Positions 1-9,866 of a DNA stretch of 64,000 bases are shown piece after piece. Made by a program: the position numbers and the translations under genes. This DNA is from Clostridium sp. (GTDB taxonomy: Bacteria; Bacillota; Clostridia; Lachnospirales; Lachnospiraceae). Every line of letters begins with the position of its first letter. Position 1 is the first letter of the stretch. The notes beneath the pieces are model-generated. The model was not told the origin of the DNA. It did no database searches and saw only the letters and a program-made list of their open reading frames with translations. The DNA is taken from positions 248,001-312,000 of the forward strand of contig JAGZZT010000001.1 in NCBI GenBank assembly GCA_018377235.1. The letters run 5' to 3'.

Positions 1-758
1 AAATAATCTAATATTTCCTTGTATCCCAGTCCCTGCATGGAAACCATGTCCCTGGTACAGCCCATTGCCTGAAGGGCTTTCACCTCTTCCACCAGTCCAT
101 GTTCCATCATCCGATCCACTCGCTCATCAATCCGGCTGTAGAGAAGCGGCCTCGGCAGATCCAGCACATAATAGAGAAACTGGTATGGCGAAGTCTTTTC
201 CCGTTCTTTTCTGTTATGTTCAGAGATCTTCATCCCTGTCTGCCTGTAAAATTCAATAGCCCGAATCACTCTTTTTACGTTGTTTTCATGAATTGCCTCG
301 GCTGATTCCGGATCTATCTCCTCCAGCAGGGCATGGAGAGCAGCAGGGCCATCTGTCCTGGCCTTTTTCTCCAGTTCCTTTCTGAGTTCACTGTCCTCAT
401 CTGTCTCTGTAAAATCAATATCATACAGAAGAGCCTGAATATAAAATCCTGTTCCTCCTGCTATGATGGGAATATTTCCATGACTGTAAATCTCCTCCAT
501 CGCCTGTTTCGCCATCTCCTGAAACCGCACCACATTGAACTCCTCCGGCGGATCCAGTACATCGATCAGGTAATGGGGAACTCCGTCCATCTCTTCCCTG
601 GTTACCTTGGCTGATCCGATATCCATATGGCGGTACACCTGCATGGAATCAGCGCTGATAATCTCCCCGCCAATCCGCTTTGCCAGCTCAATGGAAAGTG
701 CTGTCTTTCCGGAGGCTGTAGGGCCTGTGATAATAATAAGAGGCCGTTTCTGTTCCAT
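1..758 (-). CDS. miaA: tRNA dimethylallyltransferase MiaA (3' end outside window)
   Basis: Transfers a dimethylallyl group to N6 of A37 in tRNAs reading UNN codons; MiaB (encoded nearby) then adds methylthio to the product. The protein begins MEQKRPLIIITGPTASGKTA, so the P-loop GPTASGKT lies at residues 11-18. It is followed by the family's DSMQVY and GGTGFY motifs. About 252 codons are present and the C-terminus runs off the left edge. I chose the ATG at 758 because a GGAGG sits 11 nt upstream. An in-frame ATG at 791, directly after the mutL stop, has no ribosome binding site. It is the last visible gene of the mutS-mutL-miaA run. Confidence 0.95.
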   Translation of the reverse strand, partial: MEQKRPLIIITGPTASGKTALSIELAKRIGGEIISADSMQVYRHMDIGSAKVTREEMDGVPHYLIDVLDPPEEFNVVRFQEMAKQAMEEIYSHGNIPIIAGGTGFYIQALLYDIDFTETDEDSELRKELEKKARTDGPAALHALLEEIDPESAEAIHENNVKRVIRAIEFYRQTGMKISEHNRKEREKTSPYQFLYYVLDLPRPLLYSRIDERVDRMMEHGLVEEVKALQAMGCTRDMVSMQGLGYKEILDY

Positions 759-791
759 CTGGTCTTCTTCCTCCTTCTCTTCCCTTCTCAT

Positions 792-2792
792 TTATACAAT
801 CCGCTTAAATTTTTTCTCCAGCTCATACCGGCTCATAGAGATAATTGTAGGTCTTCCATGTGGGCAGGCATAAGGATTTTCCAGCTCCAGAAGCTGGTCA
901 ATCAGCGTTTCCGCTTCAGATGCAGACAGATGATGGTTTCCCTTCACAGCTGCCTTGCAGGACAGAGAGGCAATTCTGTCATTGATTATGTCTGCTCCGC
1001 TTCTCTCCACATCCTCTGACAGATTGTCCAGCATTTCCATTAAAAGTTCCTTCTTGGCAATAGAAAACAGGTTGGCAGGCACAGCCCTTACTGCATATTC
1101 CTTTCCGCCGAAGGGCTCTATCTCAAACCCAATATTGGTAAAGTGATCCATATACCGCTCCAAAAGCAGCTGTTCGGAATCATTTAATGTCAGAATTACA
1201 GGCGGATTTACCAGCTGGGAAGTGTACTCTCTATTCTTTAAGGTAGCCATGGTCTTCTCATAAAGTACCTTTTCATGAGCTGCGTGCTGATCGATAATAT
1301 AGAGCTTGTCTCTGTATTCTACCAGCCAGTAGGTGTCAAACAGCTGGCCAATCAGCCTGTGCTCCGCCCTGGCCGCTCTGGTCAGAAGGCGATCCTCGAA
1401 AAGATCCATCTGCCTGGGTTCTTCCGGTTTTTTCTGGATTTTCTGCTCCTGTCTGTCCTCCTGTTCCGCCTGCTTTAAAACAGAGCCATATTCTGCACCT
1501 GTTTCCCGGATCTGTACTTCCGGGCTTGCCAAAGCCTTAACTGCTTTCGGAACTGGCTTAATCGGCTTTTCAAAAAGCAGCTTTGGATCTTTCAGTTCCG
1601 TCTTTGGTTTCTGAGGCTCTGCCTGTTCTGGCTGGATCGCAGAAGCATTCTCTCCTGCCAGCTCCATCTTTTTCAGCAGAGAATGCGGAGCCTGGAGCGA
1701 TGCCCGGCGTTTTTCCTCAAAAGGCTCCAGCCTCTGCATCTGAATCGGCTTTAAGGAAGGCTCATTTCTCTGGCTTTTCCCCAGCTCTACCCCCGGAATC
1801 AGCTCCCGCTCTGACAAAGCCATGGAGATCGTGTGGTAAACCATCTTATAGATCATCTCTCTATCCCTGAAGCGCAGCTCCATCTTAGCTGGATGGACAT
1901 TAACGTCCAAAAAGGATGGATCGATGGTAAAGTGCAGCATGGTAAAGGGGTATTTGTGCTGCATCATGAACGGCTTATAGGCGTCCTCAATAGCCTTGTT
2001 AATCAAGCTGCTTTTAATATAACGGCCGTTGATAAAGTAATTTTCAAAATTCCTGTTTCCCCTGGCAATCAGAGGTTTTCCAATAAAGCCCGACAATTTC
2101 ACCGGTGCTTCCCCCATTTCCACAGGAAGCAGGTTTGCTGCGATTTCCCTGCCGTAAATGGTGTAAATAATATCCCTCAGATTGTGATTTCCTGATGTGT
2201 GAAGCCGGCTCTGTCCATTCTGGATAAAGCGAATGGATACCTCCGGGTGGGACAGAGAAATTTTCTCTACTAGATCGCCGATATGAGCTCCCTCTGTGGC
2301 CGGAGACTTCAGAAACTTTCTTCTGGCCGGCGTATTGTAAAACAGATTCCTGACCAGAAAGGTCGTTCCCTCCGGAGCTCCGATATCCTCCAGACTTTTT
2401 TCTTCTCCGCCGTCGATACAGTATCTGGATCCAGACAGGGCGTCTCCTGTCTTTGTAATCAATTCCACCTGGGCGATAGAGGCAATACTTGAAAGAGCCT
2501 CACCACGAAAGCCAAGGGAAGATACGGTAAACAAATCCTCCACTGTCTGAATCTTGCTGGTAGCGTGGCGGAGAAAAGCGGTGGAGATCTCTTCCTTTGG
2601 AATTCCGCAGCCATTATCCGTCACCCGGATCAAGCCGATTCCGCCTTCCTTGATTTCAATAGTGACGGCTGTCGCCCTGGCATCAATGGCGTTTTCCAAA
2701 AGCTCCTTCACCACAGAAGCAGGGCGTTCAATCACTTCACCAGCTGCAATCTGATTAATGGTCATCTGATCAAGCACCTGAATGTTTGGCAC
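792..2792 (-). CDS. mutL: DNA mismatch repair protein MutL
   Basis: Couples mismatch recognition by MutS to strand incision. The N-terminal GHKL ATPase is complete: ENAIDA around residue 33, DNGCGI near 59 and GFRGEALSSI near 94. A Pro/Glu/Lys-rich linker of roughly 120 residues follows (about 340-465). The C-terminal dimerisation domain contains DQHAAHEKVLYE near residue 500, the DQHA(X)2E(X)4E metal-binding motif of endonuclease-active MutL proteins, plus SCKAAVKGN and CPHGRP. It therefore should nick DNA itself, as expected in an organism using the MutH-independent pathway. It starts 11 nt after the mutS stop. At 666 aa it is normal length. Confidence 0.97.
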   Translation of the reverse strand: MPNIQVLDQMTINQIAAGEVIERPASVVKELLENAIDARATAVTIEIKEGGIGLIRVTDNGCGIPKEEISTAFLRHATSKIQTVEDLFTVSSLGFRGEALSSIASIAQVELITKTGDALSGSRYCIDGGEEKSLEDIGAPEGTTFLVRNLFYNTPARRKFLKSPATEGAHIGDLVEKISLSHPEVSIRFIQNGQSRLHTSGNHNLRDIIYTIYGREIAANLLPVEMGEAPVKLSGFIGKPLIARGNRNFENYFINGRYIKSSLINKAIEDAYKPFMMQHKYPFTMLHFTIDPSFLDVNVHPAKMELRFRDREMIYKMVYHTISMALSERELIPGVELGKSQRNEPSLKPIQMQRLEPFEEKRRASLQAPHSLLKKMELAGENASAIQPEQAEPQKPKTELKDPKLLFEKPIKPVPKAVKALASPEVQIRETGAEYGSVLKQAEQEDRQEQKIQKKPEEPRQMDLFEDRLLTRAARAEHRLIGQLFDTYWLVEYRDKLYIIDQHAAHEKVLYEKTMATLKNREYTSQLVNPPVILTLNDSEQLLLERYMDHFTNIGFEIEPFGGKEYAVRAVPANLFSIAKKELLMEMLDNLSEDVERSGADIINDRIASLSCKAAVKGNHHLSASEAETLIDQLLELENPYACPHGRPTIISMSRYELEKKFKRIV

Positions 2793-2803
2793 TGAAATCC
2801 CTC

Positions 2804-5467
2804 CTATCTCTCTGCCTCCCAGCGGTTTTTAAGCCTTGATTGGAACTTGTCCAGGGTCACCAGGGCTTCCACAGGAGACAATCTGCTGATATCCAGTTCC
2901 ATCAGTTCCTGTATAATGTCCTCCTCACGGACTGTATCAAAAATAGACATCTGGCGCAGATCTACCTCATCCGGCTGCTCTATGCTGCGCCGCGGCTGGC
3001 TATTCCTGCTGCCGGAGGCAATCTCCTTGGCCCGTGCCGTAATGTCTGCGTCTGACAGCTCTTCTACCAGCTCCTTCGCCCGGCTGATCACAGGTTCAGG
3101 CACTCCCGCCAGCTTGGCTACCTGAATTCCATAGCTTTTGTCTGCTCCGCCTTTTACAATCTTTCGCAGAAATACAATGTTATCTCCCTGCTCCTTTACA
3201 GCGATACAGTAATTATTCACTCCGCTGACAGCACCCTCCAGCTCCGTCAATTCATGGTAATGAGTGGCGAACAGTGTTTTCGCACCCAAAGTCTTCGTGC
3301 TGCTGATGTATTCTACCACTGCCCAGGCAATGGACAGGCCGTCAAAGGTACTGGTTCCCCTTCCGATTTCATCGAGAATCAGAAGGCTGTTCCTGGTAGC
3401 GTTCCTGAGAATATTAGCTACCTCCGTCATCTCCACCATAAAGGTACTCTGCCCGGAAGCCAAGTCATCGGACGCTCCCACTCTTGTAAAAATCCTGTCA
3501 CACAGGCCGATATTAGCCTCGTCCGCCGGAACAAAGCTGCCTATTTGAGCCATCAGGGTAATCAGAGCCGTCTGTCTCATGTAAGTGGACTTACCTGCCA
3601 TATTAGGGCCTGTGATAATGGAGATACGGTTCTTTCCATTGTCCAGGTAAGTATCATTAGCTACGAACAGATCGTCCCGCATCATCTGCTCCACCACCGG
3701 ATGGCGGCCGTTCTTAATATGAATCACGCCCTTTTCATTGATTTTCGGCTTCACATAGTTCTGACGGGTTGCTACTGCTGAAAAAGATATCAGTACATCT
3801 AAAAGAGCAATAGCTTTGGCGGTCTGCTGAATCGTTTCCACTCTCGCCCCAATAGCGTCTCTCACCTGGCAAAACAGATCGTACTCCAGAGAAAACAGCT
3901 TATCCTCCGCTCCCAGAATTGTCCCCTCCAGCTCTTTTAACCGCTCTGTCGTAAAGCGCTCTGCATTAGTCAGAGTCTGGCGTCTGATAAAATAGCCGGG
4001 AACCTGATCCTTAAAAGAATTGGTCACCTCAAAGTAATAGCCGAACACCTTATTAAACTTTACCTTTAACGTCTTGATCCCAGTCTTTTCCTTCTCCTCT
4101 GCCTCCAAATCCGCCAGCCAGTCTTTTCCCTGAGTTTTGGCATGGCGCAGGCGATCCGCTTCTTCGCTGTACCCCTCTTTAATCATGCCTCCGTCCCTGA
4201 CGGAAATCGGAGGCTCTTCCACAATGGCCCGCTCAATTAAATCGGTCAATTCCTCCAGAGTGTCCATCTCCTGATCTACCTGCCGCAGAAGAGGACTCTG
4301 AAATTCTCCCAGAATCTGCTTGATATGGGGCAGCATAGCCAGGGAACTCTTAAAGGCAATCAAATCTCTGGGATTTGCCGTCTTATAGCTGATCCTTCCA
4401 ATAAGACGTTCCAGATCATAAACGGCATTCAGATATTCCGCCATCTCCTCCCTGGAAATATAGTTCATATTCAGCTCCTCCACCGCATTCTGGCGCTCCA
4501 GGATCCTCTCTCTGGAAATCAGCGGCTGTTCTACAAAGGAACGCAGCATTCTGGCTCCCATGGCTGTCTTTGTTTTATCAAGAACCCATAGGAGAGTTCC
4601 CCTCTTCTGCTTCTCCCTGAGAGTCTCTGTCAGCTCCAGATTTCTCCTGGTGGAGGTATCTAACATCATATATTGGCCTGTAGTGTAAGGCGTAATCCCT
4701 GTCAGATGATCCAGGGTACTCTTCTGAGTCTCATAAAGATACTGAAGCACCGCTCCGGCTGCAATGGTTCCAGCCTCATACTGGGAAATTCCAAGACCAT
4801 CCAGATGGTTCACATGAAAATGTTCCCTCAGAAGCGTGCGGCAGGAATCGTCTGAAAAAAAACGGTTTTCCAGAGCAGTCACAACCACATGAAGACGGTT
4901 TTTTAAATCCTCCAGATCTACCCCTGACATGTAAAAAGCTTCATTACAGATAATTTCAGATGGAGCAAATTTATAAATCTCATCCAAAAGCGTCCGCTCT
5001 GATTTTACCTCCGTTACCAGGTAATCTCCTGTGCTGATATCTGCGGAAGAAACACCGAACACTCCATCCATATAGACGATTCCCATCAGATAGTTATTCT
5101 TTGATTCCTCCAAAGCCTGGGAACTCGTGATTGTTCCAGGCGTAACCACACGGATAACCTCCCTTTTCACCAGGCCCTTGGCTGTCTTCGGATCCTCCAT
5201 CTGCTCGGCAATCGCAACCTTATAGCCTTTCTGCACCAGCCGGTTCAGATAGTTGTCCACCGCATGGTAGGGAACTCCGCACATGGGAGCCCGCTCTTCC
5301 AGTCCGCACTCCTTTCCTGTCAGGGTGATTTCCAGCTCCCTGGAAGCCGTCTTCGCATCCTCGAAAAACATCTCGTAAAAATCGCCTAATCTGTAAAAAA
5401 GAATGCAATCCGGGTACTGCTTTTTTGTCTCCAGATAATGAGCCATCATAGGTGATAATTGTGCCAC
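2804..5467 (-). CDS. mutS: DNA mismatch repair protein MutS
   Basis: Recognises base mismatches and small loops and recruits MutL. At 887 aa it is a standard MutS1. The mismatch-binding domain I is near the start, with GDFYEMFFEDA near residue 30, which carries the conserved Phe-x-Glu wedge. Connector, lever and clamp domains follow. The ATPase domain has Walker A GPNMAGKST (about 620), Walker B DEIGRGTSTFDG and the ATHYHEL switch. The start is a GTG at 5467 with AGAGG seven nt upstream; later ATG codons at residues 7 and 8 lack a comparable site. A hairpin at 5521-5570 separates it from the L,D-transpeptidase gene, so it may have its own weak promoter or depend on readthrough. Confidence 0.97.
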   Translation of the reverse strand: MAQLSPMMAHYLETKKQYPDCILFYRLGDFYEMFFEDAKTASRELEITLTGKECGLEERAPMCGVPYHAVDNYLNRLVQKGYKVAIAEQMEDPKTAKGLVKREVIRVVTPGTITSSQALEESKNNYLMGIVYMDGVFGVSSADISTGDYLVTEVKSERTLLDEIYKFAPSEIICNEAFYMSGVDLEDLKNRLHVVVTALENRFFSDDSCRTLLREHFHVNHLDGLGISQYEAGTIAAGAVLQYLYETQKSTLDHLTGITPYTTGQYMMLDTSTRRNLELTETLREKQKRGTLLWVLDKTKTAMGARMLRSFVEQPLISRERILERQNAVEELNMNYISREEMAEYLNAVYDLERLIGRISYKTANPRDLIAFKSSLAMLPHIKQILGEFQSPLLRQVDQEMDTLEELTDLIERAIVEEPPISVRDGGMIKEGYSEEADRLRHAKTQGKDWLADLEAEEKEKTGIKTLKVKFNKVFGYYFEVTNSFKDQVPGYFIRRQTLTNAERFTTERLKELEGTILGAEDKLFSLEYDLFCQVRDAIGARVETIQQTAKAIALLDVLISFSAVATRQNYVKPKINEKGVIHIKNGRHPVVEQMMRDDLFVANDTYLDNGKNRISIITGPNMAGKSTYMRQTALITLMAQIGSFVPADEANIGLCDRIFTRVGASDDLASGQSTFMVEMTEVANILRNATRNSLLILDEIGRGTSTFDGLSIAWAVVEYISSTKTLGAKTLFATHYHELTELEGAVSGVNNYCIAVKEQGDNIVFLRKIVKGGADKSYGIQVAKLAGVPEPVISRAKELVEELSDADITARAKEIASGSRNSQPRRSIEQPDEVDLRQMSIFDTVREEDIIQELMELDISRLSPVEALVTLDKFQSRLKNRWEAER

Positions 5468-5520
5468 AGTCTGTCCTCTCTTCTCTCGTTGTATGAGTTT
5501 TCCCTTCTCTGCAAAAGAAC

Positions 5521-5570
5521 GACTGCTGCCCGGCCCCCAATCTGGGAAGCCGGGCTGCAGTCTTTTTCTA
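5521..5570 (-). terminator. Hairpin terminator between L,D-transpeptidase and mutS
   Basis: A 14-bp stem with one mismatch (GACTGCTGCCCGGC at 5521-5534 against 5549-5562) has a 14-nt loop. The plus side is followed by TTTTTCT and the minus side by GTTCTTTTG, so it could act in both directions. It lies downstream of the minus-strand L,D-transpeptidase gene. Confidence 0.7.
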
Positions 5571-5635
5571 TCGCAGAGAACTACATGGGAACTCTTCTTT
5601 CTTTGTCTCTTTCGTCACAGGAGGCAGACTACTGC

Positions 5636-6979
5636 CTACCTCTGAATCAGCGGATCCGTCGGATCCCAATACTGGTTATCAGAAACTGGAATTAAATCCG
5701 GTTTGTCAAATGGGGAAGCCACATTCGGATCCTCATAAATCACTACGGTTGTTCCGATTGGGCAGTTATCATATACCCACTTGGAATTCTCGCAGGTCAG
5801 GCGTACACAGCCAAGAGATCTGGAAACCCCAAGGCCATTATATCCTTCTGTATTGAGCTTGTTAATATTTGGTTCTGAATAGGTAATGGAGTGGAATAAA
5901 AAGCCCTGGGTGATTCTGGTAGCCCACTGAGTGTAGGAATCATTCACCATCAGTCTCCATCTGTATTTTTCCGGAGTTTTGAAGGTTCCGATAGGCGTAT
6001 CATCTCCAACTGATGTCAGCATGGCCTTTACTGGAATAATATAGCCGTTATCTCCGTCCTTCGCGTAAATTGTGGAGCAGTTTAAGGTCTTATTTACCTT
6101 AATTACATAGCTGCTCTGCTTACCGATAATATTGTCCACATCCTGAACCAGGCGTCCTGACGGCTCAAAATAAAACTTCATGCCATCAATATAATGCCAG
6201 CCAGAGAGGGACTGTCCATCCTTAAAGTAGAATCTTTCATGATCATATGAAGCCCAGCCTGTGTATGGAGTTCCGTCCCCATTAGTCATAGTGCTTCCCT
6301 CTGCTCCAATCCGAATACGGTTTGTCAGTTCGTTGATATAGCGTCCTGCCGCAGAGGATGGCCCTGGCTGTCCCTTCGGAACGAGAACCACTTCTACGCT
6401 TACCAGATGCTCGCCTAAATTAGACGTTCCCGCTACCTCTCCATTCTTTGCCCATCCCATCTTGCCCTGGCCGCTGGAGGTAACGGAATAATAAACGTCA
6501 TAATCTCTCTCTGCATCTCCTGTTAAAACAATCTCTATCGCTTCGATATAGGTGGAAGCCTCTGTTCCGCCAGTAGGCTTTCCATCGTGATTCCACCAGA
6601 TAAAACCTCCGTTGTTTACAAAGGAGCGGTAGGAAACGCCTCCGATTCCATTATAATTGTTCAGGTTCATAGACAGGCTTGTCACCTCAGTTCCCACACC
6701 CTGATTGTAGGATACAGACACATTGGGAGCCGTGGAAGCTGTTCCGCTGTCTCCTGTCTGGGTATTTCCCCCTTCCGGAACCTGAGCGTCCTGCTGGCCT
6801 TCTCCGCCTTCTGCCTGGCCCTGATTTTCAGACTGTGTCGGCGGCAGTGTCTGTCCCTGATCAATCTCAAGTCCTGGACCAGTGGGCGCATCCTCCGCCG
6901 CAAATGCAGTGGTTCCTCCTCCCACAGTCATGACTGCTGCCAAAAGAAGCGCCGCTGCCCTTAAATGTTGCTTTTTCAT
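5636..6979 (-). CDS. Secreted L,D-transpeptidase with ChW and cell-wall-binding repeats
   Basis: Probably cross-links peptidoglycan stem peptides (3-3 links) or modifies the wall outside the membrane. The 447-aa protein has a signal peptide (MKKQHLRAAALLLAAVMTVG, residues 1-27), then a Gln/Gly/Glu-rich linker (about 30-85). Two segments follow that look like ChW repeats (YRSFVNNGGFIWWNHDGKPT and the GMGWAKNGEVAGT-type unit, about 115-205). A choline-binding-like repeat with GWHYIDGMKFYF lies near 260-285. The C-terminal YkuD domain runs from about 290 to 415; FHSITY supplies the His and SLGCVRL the nucleophilic Cys. AGGAGG lies eight nt upstream of the start. It begins 12 nt after the miaB stop, so it is co-transcribed with miaB. 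Confidence 0.88.
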   Translation of the reverse strand: MKKQHLRAAALLLAAVMTVGGGTTAFAAEDAPTGPGLEIDQGQTLPPTQSENQGQAEGGEGQQDAQVPEGGNTQTGDSGTASTAPNVSVSYNQGVGTEVTSLSMNLNNYNGIGGVSYRSFVNNGGFIWWNHDGKPTGGTEASTYIEAIEIVLTGDAERDYDVYYSVTSSGQGKMGWAKNGEVAGTSNLGEHLVSVEVVLVPKGQPGPSSAAGRYINELTNRIRIGAEGSTMTNGDGTPYTGWASYDHERFYFKDGQSLSGWHYIDGMKFYFEPSGRLVQDVDNIIGKQSSYVIKVNKTLNCSTIYAKDGDNGYIIPVKAMLTSVGDDTPIGTFKTPEKYRWRLMVNDSYTQWATRITQGFLFHSITYSEPNINKLNTEGYNGLGVSRSLGCVRLTCENSKWVYDNCPIGTTVVIYEDPNVASPFDKPDLIPVSDNQYWDPTDPLIQR

Positions 6980-6991
6980 ATGTATGCCCTC

Positions 6992-8443
6992 CTAATCATT
7001 ACATAATGTTCCCATATAATAAAATCCTTTTGATTCATCCAGATACACATCCACAATTGTTCCAATCAATTCTTTTCCGCCCTTGAAGTGAACCGTGATA
7101 TTATTGGAAAGACGGCCTGTTACCATACCCTCCTCATGGGTGTCCGGCTCCTCCACCAGCACTTTCTGAACTGTATGGACGTCACGTCCGCTGATTTCCG
7201 CGGAAATATCCTGCACCTCTTTTAAGAGCCGATCAAATCGGTTCTTAATCACATCTTCCGGAACCTGGTTCTCCATCACAGCCGCCGGCGTACCTGTCCG
7301 CTTGGAATAGATAAAGGTGAAGGCGCTGTCATAGCGGACCTTTCTCACTACATCCAGAGTTTCCTCAAAGTCTTCCTCCGTCTCTCCCGGAAATCCCACA
7401 ATAATATCTGTAGTCAAAGAAATATCAGGGATTTCCCGCTTGATCTTTTCAGCCAGCTCCAGATACTTTTCCTTAGTATAACGGCGGTTCATCTGCTCTA
7501 ACATCCTGCTGCTTCCCGACTGCAGAGGCAGGTGGAGATGACGGCAGATCTTTTTGGAATCTCTCATCACTTCTATCAGCTCGTCTGACAGATCCTTTGG
7601 ATGGGAGGTCATAAACCGGATACGTTCCAGCCCCTCAATCTTCTCAACTCTTCTTAAAAGCTCTGCAAAAGAAACTGGTTCCGGCAGGTTCTTTCCATAA
7701 GAGTTTACATTCTGGCCAAGCAGCATGACCTCCACTACACCGTCTGCCACCAGTCCTTCGATCTCTCTTATAATGTCCTCCGGCCTTCTGCTTCTCTCTC
7801 TGCCACGCACATAGGGTACAATACAGTAACTGCAGAAATTATTACAGCCGAACATGATATTGACACCGGATTTAAACGGATACTTTCTCTCACTGGGCAA
7901 ATCCTCAACGATCTGATCTGTGTCCTTCCAGATATCGATCACCATTTTTCCCGTCTCGAATCTGGCATACAGCAGTTCTGCCAGCTTATAAATATTATGA
8001 GTTCCGAAGATCACGTCTACAAAACGGTATGTCTTCTTAATCCTCTCTACCACCTGATCCTCCTGCATCATGCAGCCGCACAGGCCGATGAGCATTCTGG
8101 GATTTTTCTTTTTCAGGCTGTTTAAATAGCCCAGGCGGCCGTATACCCTCTGGTTAGCGTTCTCTCTAACCGTACAGGTGTTGTAGAGCACCAGGTCGGC
8201 CTCCTCTGTATCCGTATGCTGAAAACCGGCAGCCAACAGAATGCCCTCCAGCTTTTCTGAGTCATGGGCATTCATCTGGCATCCGAAAGTCTCAATGTGG
8301 AAGGTCACCGCCGTCTTCTGTTCCTGTTCCTTCCAGGCCTCCACTGCCTGGCGGCACAGCTCCATAAAATACTCCTGTCTTTCCGGCTCAGCAGACGGGG
8401 CTTTATTCCAGATTTCTGTATATGTAATATTATTTAAGTCCAT
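6992..8443 (-). CDS. miaB: tRNA-2-methylthio-N6-dimethylallyladenosine synthase MiaB
   Basis: Radical-SAM enzyme that methylthiolates i6A37 in tRNA, acting after MiaA. The N-terminal UPF0004 domain holds the auxiliary cluster cysteines (FGCQMNAHDSEK near residue 53 and GLCGCMMQ). The radical-SAM CxxxCxxC is seen in CNNFCSYCIVPYVRGRE near 200. A TRAM domain ends the protein (from about 415). A roughly 50-residue extension precedes the first cysteine motif, as is common in clostridial MiaB. Its own promoter lies at 8521-8549. RimO, the ribosomal-protein paralogue, is encoded at 60.4 kb. Confidence 0.96.
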   Translation of the reverse strand: MDLNNITYTEIWNKAPSAEPERQEYFMELCRQAVEAWKEQEQKTAVTFHIETFGCQMNAHDSEKLEGILLAAGFQHTDTEEADLVLYNTCTVRENANQRVYGRLGYLNSLKKKNPRMLIGLCGCMMQEDQVVERIKKTYRFVDVIFGTHNIYKLAELLYARFETGKMVIDIWKDTDQIVEDLPSERKYPFKSGVNIMFGCNNFCSYCIVPYVRGRERSRRPEDIIREIEGLVADGVVEVMLLGQNVNSYGKNLPEPVSFAELLRRVEKIEGLERIRFMTSHPKDLSDELIEVMRDSKKICRHLHLPLQSGSSRMLEQMNRRYTKEKYLELAEKIKREIPDISLTTDIIVGFPGETEEDFEETLDVVRKVRYDSAFTFIYSKRTGTPAAVMENQVPEDVIKNRFDRLLKEVQDISAEISGRDVHTVQKVLVEEPDTHEEGMVTGRLSNNITVHFKGGKELIGTIVDVYLDESKGFYYMGTLCND

Positions 8444-8520
8444 TGATCAGGTCCTTTCTTATCCATTAAACTTCATTCCCGTTTCCGGGAAACCGTATTT
8501 CAGACGGCTGACATCTACAG

Positions 8521-8549
8521 ATTATAGCATAAATACCGGTTAATGGAAA
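8521..8549 (-). promoter_or_regulatory. Sigma-A-type promoter for miaB
   Basis: The minus strand shows TTTCCA (8544-8549), a 17-nt spacer and a perfect TATAAT (8521-8526). The start codon is about 70 nt downstream. The -35 is only a four-of-six match. Confidence 0.6.
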
Positions 8550-8624
8550 TAGTAAAAGTCCTGTTAATTTCTTACAGAATTTTAACAAACCGCCTGTCTG
8601 GGAAGGTTCTCGGCTGCTGCCCTG

Positions 8625-9866
8625 CTACTTCCTCACCTGTCCGTTTCCATAGATGATGTATTTTGTAGTGGTCAGTTCCTTCAGTCCCATGGGTCCTCTG
8701 GCATGAAGCTTCTGGGTGCTGATTCCAATCTCCGCTCCAAATCCAAATTCAAATCCGTCCGTAAAGCGGGTGGAAGCATTCACATAGACGGCAGCCGCAT
8801 CCACCTCATTTAAAAACCGCTGGGCATTCTCATAATCCTTTGTGATAATAGCCTCCGAATGCCCGGTATTATAGGTATTAATATGAGCAATGGCTTCATC
8901 CAGAGAATCAACCAGCTTCAGAGAGAGAATGTAGTCCAGGTACTCTGTCCCCCAGTCCTCTTCCGATGCTTCCTGAAAGTCCGGCACAATAGCCCTCGCC
9001 TCCTTATCAGCCCTGACTTCCACCTGTTTTTCATCCAGCCGTGCTTTCAGCCTTGGAAGAAGCGATGGGGCAGTTCTTCTGTGAACCAGCAGAGATTCAC
9101 AGGCATTGCAGACGCCGATCCTCTGTGTTTTGGCATTGAAAATAATGTCAATAGCCATATCTAAATCAGCGCTTTCGTCCACATAAATATGGCAGTTTCC
9201 CGTACCCGTCTCAATAACAGGAATGGTGCTGTTTTCCACCACGGTTTTAATAAGTCCGGCTCCTCCTCTTGGAATCAGAACGTCCACATAATCGTTAAGA
9301 CGCATAAACTGTCTTGTGTTTTCCCGGTCTGTATCTGTAATCAGGCAGACTGCATCCTCCCAGAGGCCTGCGTCTGAAAGCCCCTTTCTCAGACACTCCA
9401 CAATGGCCTCATTAGAACGCAGAGCGTCCTTTCCTCCTTTTAGAATCACAGCATTTCCAGATTTAAAGCAGAGGCCGAATGCATCGGCTGTCACATTGGG
9501 TCTGGCCTCATAAATGATTCCCACCACCCCCAGCGGAACTCTCTTCTGGCCAATTAAAAGGCCGTTTGGGCGAGGCTTCATGGAAATCACTTCTCCAATC
9601 GGATCCTCCAGAGACGCAATCTGAAGCAGTCCCTCTGCCATAGCCTGAATCCTATCAGGATTTAACTCCAGACGATCTACCAGCCCCTGGCTCATTCCGT
9701 TTTCCACCGCCAAAATCACATCGTCCTGGTTGGCTGCCAGAATCCGATCCTCTCCGTCTAAAAGGGCCTTCGCCGCCGCTCTGAGTCCCCTGTTCTTCTC
9801 CTCTGAACCCAGACTGTTAAGCTTCCTGGCTGCCGTCTTCGCTCTCTGTCCTATTTCCTTAAGCAT
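8625..9866 (-). CDS. proA: Gamma-glutamyl phosphate reductase ProA
   Basis: Second enzyme of proline synthesis: reduces glutamyl-5-phosphate to glutamate-5-semialdehyde with NADPH, using the product of ProB. The 413-aa protein is an aldehyde-dehydrogenase fold. It shows GTGNCHIYVD (about 215-224), catalytic Cys in GVCNACESLLVH (about 247) and the C-terminal FGFGAEIGISTQKLHARGP typical of the family. Its start overlaps the stop of the 5-formyl-THF cyclo-ligase gene by 8 nt, indicating translational coupling. It closes the operon that begins at 14.6 kb; proB sits two genes upstream rather than adjacent. Confidence 0.97.
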   Translation of the reverse strand: MLKEIGQRAKTAARKLNSLGSEEKNRGLRAAAKALLDGEDRILAANQDDVILAVENGMSQGLVDRLELNPDRIQAMAEGLLQIASLEDPIGEVISMKPRPNGLLIGQKRVPLGVVGIIYEARPNVTADAFGLCFKSGNAVILKGGKDALRSNEAIVECLRKGLSDAGLWEDAVCLITDTDRENTRQFMRLNDYVDVLIPRGGAGLIKTVVENSTIPVIETGTGNCHIYVDESADLDMAIDIIFNAKTQRIGVCNACESLLVHRRTAPSLLPRLKARLDEKQVEVRADKEARAIVPDFQEASEEDWGTEYLDYILSLKLVDSLDEAIAHINTYNTGHSEAIITKDYENAQRFLNEVDAAAVYVNASTRFTDGFEFGFGAEIGISTQKLHARGPMGLKELTTTKYIIYGNGQVRK

